Shown here: positions 58,536 to 64,000 of the stretch, piece after piece
Numbering within the stretch: position 1 is the stretch's first letter
Layout: every line of letters starts with the position of its first letter
NCBI GenBank assembly: GCA_003999685.1
Contig: CP021223.1
Span: 868,001-932,000, forward strand
DNA: 64,000 nt
DNA from: Taiwanofungus camphoratus
Taxonomy: Eukaryota; Basidiomycota; Agaricomycetes; Polyporales; Taiwanofungaceae
Direction: 5' to 3'
Notes under the pieces: model-generated
What the model was told of the DNA's origin: nothing
Database searches by the model: none
Seen by the model: the letters and a program-made list of their open reading frames with translations, nothing else
Made by a program: the position numbers and the translations under genes

Positions 58536-59946
58536 GGTCCTTACCAGGACGTCAGAGTCGTGCAGTGATAACTGTCGTCTTGATTCAGTACTTGTCCGGC
58601 CACAGCGGTGGGGTATCAAGGACGTACGCGTTTGCTTCAGTGAATTCACGAGAGTTGGCAGAGAAGACCTAGGGACAACCTAGAGCAGAGACGGCTGTAT
58701 GTAGTTTACAATATTGTTGCAGCGGAAATTTTTCGTCTGTGTACAGATAATCCATCGAACACAGTGTACCGTTTTAATAAGAATTCTGAGCGTTAGACGT
58801 CAACAGTCAGGTTAGAATATGGCGACACTTGTGTCCCATGATTGCAGCATTGGAAACGGAGCGCCAGAAACAGAAACCAGGCCCCTTATTGGACGCTCTA
58901 CATGGCCATGAACTCCCGTCGTGGGTATGATCAACTGGAAAAGGCGCGAAACCACTGGTGTGGAAGACCTTCCTGCCGCCTTTGCGCCTTTGAGGTAATC
59001 ATCGTGGGAACAAGGATGATGGGATAAAGGAAGCAGAGTTTACAGAGCATTGTGGTATATCAAACACGATAAGTGTGTGTGGAACTAGCCCGGGCCAGAC
59101 CTAGCCTGCCAAGATGGAACTGAACTTGCTAACTGACCAGAGTCCTAGATCAAATACTCTTCGTGGCCTGAGATAACTGGCTTGCAGAGTTCCATTATAT
59201 GCAGTGACAAATTTTCAGAAATTGAACTGAAGTGAAACGTGTGCCGGCACTTCAGCTTCGTAGCAACTGAATGATGAACAACTTGATGATGCCCATTTTA
59301 AGGACGGTCACTTCCTTAAAGAATCTCACGTGTCGGCACGCCCAAAAATGTATAAACCTCTGCCCTCTGAACCTGGTGTGCACACGGATGCAGTCACAGT
59401 GATGGGAGGGTCGAGTCAAGGCTTGACTTTGTCGACGCTCACGTGCACAGAGACCGTTCCATTTGTAGCAGAAGATTTACTAGGAAACATGTGCAGCAGT
59501 AGCGGAAATATATTCAGGGTACACATGGAGCACCGTTGCATGGACGGCTTTCACGGCGAGTGAGCGGCTATCCGGTCACGCACTGACCTTGACCAAGGTC
59601 AAGTCAACGGGTCTGACCCGATCGCCGACCCGTGCCCGAGTCAATGGTCCGACCCGTGTCAGCGCATCACTGCTGCTACATGTCTCACTTTGGTGACTTC
59701 GATATCCAGTTTATCGCAACTTCTTGTAGGACGAACGCTGCAACTTGAATGACCGGTCTGTCCATAGGATACGAAATACAGATTATTCAAATCGTGCATT
59801 TCCTCTCTAGGTGCGACGAAGCCAGTTGATTTGATAACAGCAATGCACCAGTCTTCTGTTTTAGCTACTAAAAAATGGCACGACTTACCCATCATGAGTG
59901 ACACCAAGGTAGAGCAAGGAAGTCAGTACAATATCCATAGCACATC
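58536..59946. other. Gene-poor stretch with GACCCG patch
   Basis: 1.4 kb lie between two minus-strand genes. They hold the methyltransferase promoter and the helicase 3' flank. A GC-rich repeat patch is listed separately. A 77-codon plus frame (59330-59563) and an 82-codon minus frame (59659-59907) show no family features. Confidence 0.4.
59588..59658. repeat. Palindromes and GACCCG repeats
   Basis: CTTGACCAAGGTCAAG at 59588-59603 has perfect 7-base arms. GGGTCTGACCC at 59609-59619 has perfect 5-base arms. CCGACCCGTG occurs twice (59625-59634 and 59649-59658), and GACCCG three times in 42 bases. Such short motif clusters often mark ends of mobile elements, but no element was found. Confidence 0.5.
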
Positions 59947-62900
59947 TCAAGCAACGGCTGTGGCCCAGGGATTGTAACTGGCACCCTGAGCTCGAGCCAG
60001 CTCCTCCAACTCTACAGCTCGCGTATTAGTAGACTCCAGTCGATGGTTCATGCCGCCTATAGCTTCCCCGCACTCTGGACAGTATGACCGCTGATTGGCT
60101 CCGCCACACTGGATTCATGCAACTGTCAGTACGACCACGTTCACGAAGAAGCCAAACTCTGGAAATTCACATCTGCTATCACATATACGTGTCCGTTGGG
60201 ACATTTGTAGAAGTGCCCTGCATGTCCTGTGAAATCGCGTGATTAGGGCAGTAGGTAGACGATTCTGATGCTGGGAGAAGAGACTCACCGAAGTCGAGGC
60301 CTTTGACGACTGCGGTCAGTTCCTCCAACGAAACAGGTTCGTAGAAAGTATCCAAGCGAATAGATCTTCCGATTTGTTTCCATTCAGAGATAATCATACT
60401 AGCTGGCTGAGAGAAATTCTTGGACAGCCATTCCTCTTCAACCTCCCGTCGTGTGCGCCTGGCATGACGATGCTCGTTTAACACAGCGAGGATGTATTTT
60501 AATGCGTCATCTGCCTTGCATTCAGCACTATTAGCGAGCTTCGCTTGATTCTCAGAAAATTTGCCGTTCTGCCGCATCATGAGTAGGTTGAACCTAAATT
60601 GCTCGAGCTCGATGCGCATGATGAGAAGCGCCGTCTTGGTCTTTTGGCGATGACTTTCCGATTCGCCGGCAATGCCATAGGCGGTCCTTGCATCCGCAGC
60701 GCAAGCACGAATGATAAAGGAAATGTAAGTGCCCCATGCACGGCGATGTTCTGAGGGGTAAGACGTCCGTCCTTGCAAGGCTTCTAGCCAAATACCTCCA
60801 AGCTCGACGAGCGTCAATCGGATTGTTATGGTTGTCCAGAACGTTTCGACCAAGAATCGTTTGTCCGCTCTAGGCTGAGGCTGACCAACCCTAATCCTTG
60901 CCATGCGCATGGCGTATTCCTGAGGATTCCTAGGCGCCCGCTCGGGATTTAGTGTGGCGTTATCCATCTCCTTCTGATATAGATACGAGAAAGAGGCTTC
61001 CCAAGCGTGTAAATGGGCAGACCTCGTATTGGCGATGTTGACAGCGTCTCTGTAGGCAGATATGAGTTTGGACATGACTGTTTTCCATCCTTTAGCCTCC
61101 GTAACAGGGACGCTGTGCAACTCTTCGTTCGAGGGATCGAGCGTCTGAGGAGGCATGGGAGTACTACGAGTAGCCCTGAGCATCTCATTCTGTCGCTTCT
61201 GCCTTAACTTCGTAAGTTTGACAGCCATCTCAAGCTTCCCTTCAGCATTTTTCAGTGCCTCGTCTCGTAGATTTTGTTCCATGTCCTCCCTCGATACCGC
61301 CTCAAGCTTGTCCTGTACCTTTGCCAGGGAACTAGACATATGGAACGCGACGTTGTTCTCCAGAATGTCCAAATCAGCGCGCTTATAGACGCGACCATAT
61401 CGAGGAGACGTGATAGCTGAGCGGCATGTAGGGCAAGTGGGGGGTTTCTGGAATCCAACTGGTGGTGCTTGCAGACCTAACCATTTTCCATCGATGCCCT
61501 CTCGTCTGTAATATTCACTCATCCCGCAATGTCCATCGAGAGTCTCCACGGTGAACACGTGCCGACAGTTCGGAAGGGTGATAAGGAGCTCGTCCAACGT
61601 CTCTTGCTCAATGTTAACATCGGACAAGGTCCGTTGCAGGATGAGATCAACAATCGTGTTGCTCCGAACTTCCTCAGTTGCGCAGAGGGGGCAGACTTGG
61701 ATGGAACAGTCTTCGCCGCAAACTATGTTCAGAAGAGTTATGAGTACAGCTCGCACAGCCACAGCTGTATCTAGTTACCTGAAGGACATCGGTGACCGCA
61801 CGCCAAATTTTTATCGCAACGTTTATCACACGGAAGACGGGCACAGATCTGGATGGTGATATTTCTTTGAGGACATCACGCAAGACAAGAAGGAGAGGAC
61901 TGACCGAGCCACAGGGCACAGGGCAGGAGTGATGTGCACATTTCCTGTAGAAGGCTGTGTCAGCATTGTTCCTCAGTACCGCAAGATGATATATGACATA
62001 CCAAGTGCAAGATTCTTGACAAGGTGCACACGGTGTCGAACAATAGTGCTTGCACCGTGCGTGTTGGCAGACCTGTCGACAGGTCTCTTTGCAGAAGGGA
62101 GTGCATTCATGGTTCTGCGAGCACGCCTTGCCACACAGGTGTCCACAGTACAGCGTCCTCTCACACGGATGGGGAACATGTTGTATTCTGGGTACTGGGC
62201 TATCGTCTGCTTCTGTCGCACTATCGCCCTGCAGGAGGTTCAGCGTCTGGCATCGGTGACAGTGTGCTTTGCAACTTCGACCGCAGCATGTCATGTTACC
62301 GCCACACACCGCTTTGCAGAGGAATTGTGCAGGGTCCTCAAAGCATTTCATGGTGGCGAAGTGCTCGCATCGCGGTAGTCGCCTATTCGACAAGACTTGG
62401 CATGCAACCTCGGAAAGGTCGTCGAGTTGGTAACTATCATTACAGAGATAAGTTGAAAAGATGCAATGAGTTCGAGTTGCTCACCAATCAACATGAGGTG
62501 CAATATGTCCACAGGGCAGTTTTACGCTTTCAATTCGGGCATGACACTTCCCACATGCATCAGCGCATTGTCTGGGGCACGGATGGCCACGAGAACATAG
62601 CCGTGTGCAACGCTGAATGCATGCAACTGAGTGATGATTTGGATCATCTGAGTGACACTGAAGAAAAGCACCTGGTAAAATATGAAAACAGACATTCTAA
62701 GCAGCATACTCAACTTTATACGGACATAGATGTCCACAGTTGAGACGTGCATCACATTGCCGCAGACACCCACCTTGTCAAAGGATCAAGACAAGAACAC
62801 TACAACAGGATGCGACTTACCATCTGGCGCAATTCTGGGGAGATGTCCCGGTCTTGAAATGTATTCTACTGCTTCTTGATGACGATGACATCGCACGGGG

Positions 62901-64000
62901 AATGCATCACCAACACTATTGTCTTCCTCCAACTGGCTAATTACTGAGCGCCACATCTCGCTTCTCGAAGACAAGTTGGAGGCATTTCCGAGGATGTACA
63001 GACCCTCACGAGCCCGAGAAAGTGCCACTGTTTCAATTATGTGAGCTTCAGCCATGCCCATGCAAAAAAAAAAAAATACCATTGACGCGATTGTTAGACT
63101 TGCGAGATAGACAGATTCAGACGACGTTTAAATCTCACAGTCGAAATCAGCTTACTCTCAGGAAACCAATATTAGCACGATGTACGACAGAGTGACCATA
63201 TACGGTCTCATCGTCTTCAGAGCCACCAGAATTTCTGACAAGTGAAAGTATGACGATCTGTGGGAACCATACAATGCATTCAGAGCCCAAGTAGACTTAA
63301 ATCGAAGCCGCCTACCTTTGCCTCTTCGCCTTGGAAATTGTCTACTGTGCGAAGTCGTACCTATGATATGAAGAGACTTGATATGTATGAGAATGTGTAA
63401 GTCATATGTCTGCTCCTTACCCTCCTGGAAACCTTTACATGTTCCACAACTACGTTGGACCCCTGTACAACATCTTTCTCTGCATCGCGGTCGTCCAATT
63501 CCGCCTGATCGCGCTCGTCGAGGACTACAGCAACTTCTTGCGCTAATGCATCTCTTACGCGAGCAAGCTGTCCAAGGTAAGCGCACAAGACAACTATATC
63601 ACCTTCTGCTGAATACAAGCCTTGCCTGCATCTCTCTGCTTTCAGTACCAACATGTGACCAACGCATGGGACTCATACCGGAGGAAGTATAAGACCAGGT
63701 CTTTGATCATCTCAACCTGGAATGCTCTCTCCATTATCACGATATATCAAGAAAGATATGGCTATCGTACCTCGAAAATGTTATATTTACTTACAGAGTC
63801 GTCTTCAGACCCATTTTCCTTGTGGTTGTGGGTCAGGAAGAAGACATTCTTAGCCATGCCTCGAACAGGTGGGTAATCTTTGACCAGATCGTGATCTTGA
63901 AGCCTAGGATACAAGGTCGACCTGTCAAAGATTAAACGTCAGAGAAGACATGGACCCGAATTAATATGAACGTTTACAAGTAAACATACCTAACAAGATT
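59947..64000 (-). CDS. ZNFX1-like: ZNFX1-type helicase with NF-X1 and RZ zinc fingers (5' end outside window)
   Basis: The gene enters at the right edge, so its N-terminus is missing. Helicase superfamily-1 (Upf1-like) pieces come first on the minus strand: LYPRLQDHD, PPVRGMAKNVFF, VEMIKDLVLYFLR, VDNFQGEEAK, VILSLVRNSGG and VALSRAREGLYILGN. NF-X1 Cys/His units follow (about 61779-62640), such as CSRGHPCPRQC, LYCGHLCGKAC and CGHRCPSVCGEDC. Exons 62002-62433, 61905-61944, 61779-61848, 60289-61722, 60171-60226 and 59947-60108 were resolved. A ~480-residue helical region leads to a C-terminal RZ finger: CPNGHVYVIADCGGANQRSYC then PECGEAIGG. The family includes animal ZNFX1 (RNA-based immunity and small-RNA inheritance) and, more distantly, S. 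pombe Hrr1 of the RNAi machinery. Confidence 0.9.

Noticed and set aside
63064-63076. A13 run as a polyadenylation or retroposon tail
   Set aside because: It lies within an intron of the helicase gene and has no flanking duplication. It is more simply a pyrimidine tract on the coding strand.

Overview
The window looks like a gene-dense stretch of a filamentous basidiomycete genome, most likely an Agaricomycete. Nearly every gene is cut by many short GT-AG introns of about 50-65 bases. Exons can be tiny (7, 9, 11 and 13 nt). Neighbours alternate strand with short gaps. The protein content is fungal: GH55 beta-1,3-glucanase, an Rds1-type ferritin-like protein, an Mga2/Spt23 transcription factor, a MYND protein with the basidiomycete C-terminal extension, and an Aim24 homologue. 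No prokaryotic operons, CRISPR arrays, rRNA or convincing tRNAs were seen.

Layout. 0.5-3.9 kb: Atg27-like sorting receptor (minus), head-to-head with an ataxin-3 (Josephin) deubiquitinase (plus). 5.4-7.1 kb: decayed DUF7918-like and Ser/Pro-repeat genes with in-frame stops. 7.5-9.2 kb: conserved protein of unknown function. 10.4-14.2 kb: secreted GH55 glucanase. 14.2-17.2 kb: gene-poor. 17.2-24.6 kb: Rds1-like protein, Ap4A phosphorylase, a four-helix membrane protein, and a single-pass Ser-rich surface protein. 25.4-28.8 kb: 878-residue fungal protein ending in a HicA-like domain. 29.1-33.7 kb: Gyp1-type Rab GAP and Nup50/Nup2 nucleoporin, convergent. 35.3-39.2 kb: Mga2/Spt23. 39.6-43.5 kb: MYND gene with an in-frame stop, a Rec114-like meiotic gene, and Aim24. 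43.5-45.6 kb: repeat-bearing, gene-poor island. 45.6-52.4 kb: small membrane protein, dihydroxy-acid dehydratase with 25 exons, and Pex5. 53.1-58.5 kb: PH-domain protein and an O-methyltransferase. 59.9 kb to the edge: C-terminal part of a ZNFX1-type helicase with NF-X1 and RZ zinc fingers, cut by the window end.

Most genes are single-copy housekeeping functions (autophagy, ubiquitin, nuclear transport, peroxisome import, isoleucine/valine synthesis, lipid regulation). They do not form one pathway. The less ordinary items are the HicA-like C-terminus, the ZNFX1/RZ helicase, the micro-exons, three candidate nonsense codons that each differ from a Gln codon by one C-to-T change, and the repeat island at 44.9-45.3 kb. 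Exon boundaries were worked out by hand from splice sites, reading phase and family conservation, so single boundaries may be off by a few bases.
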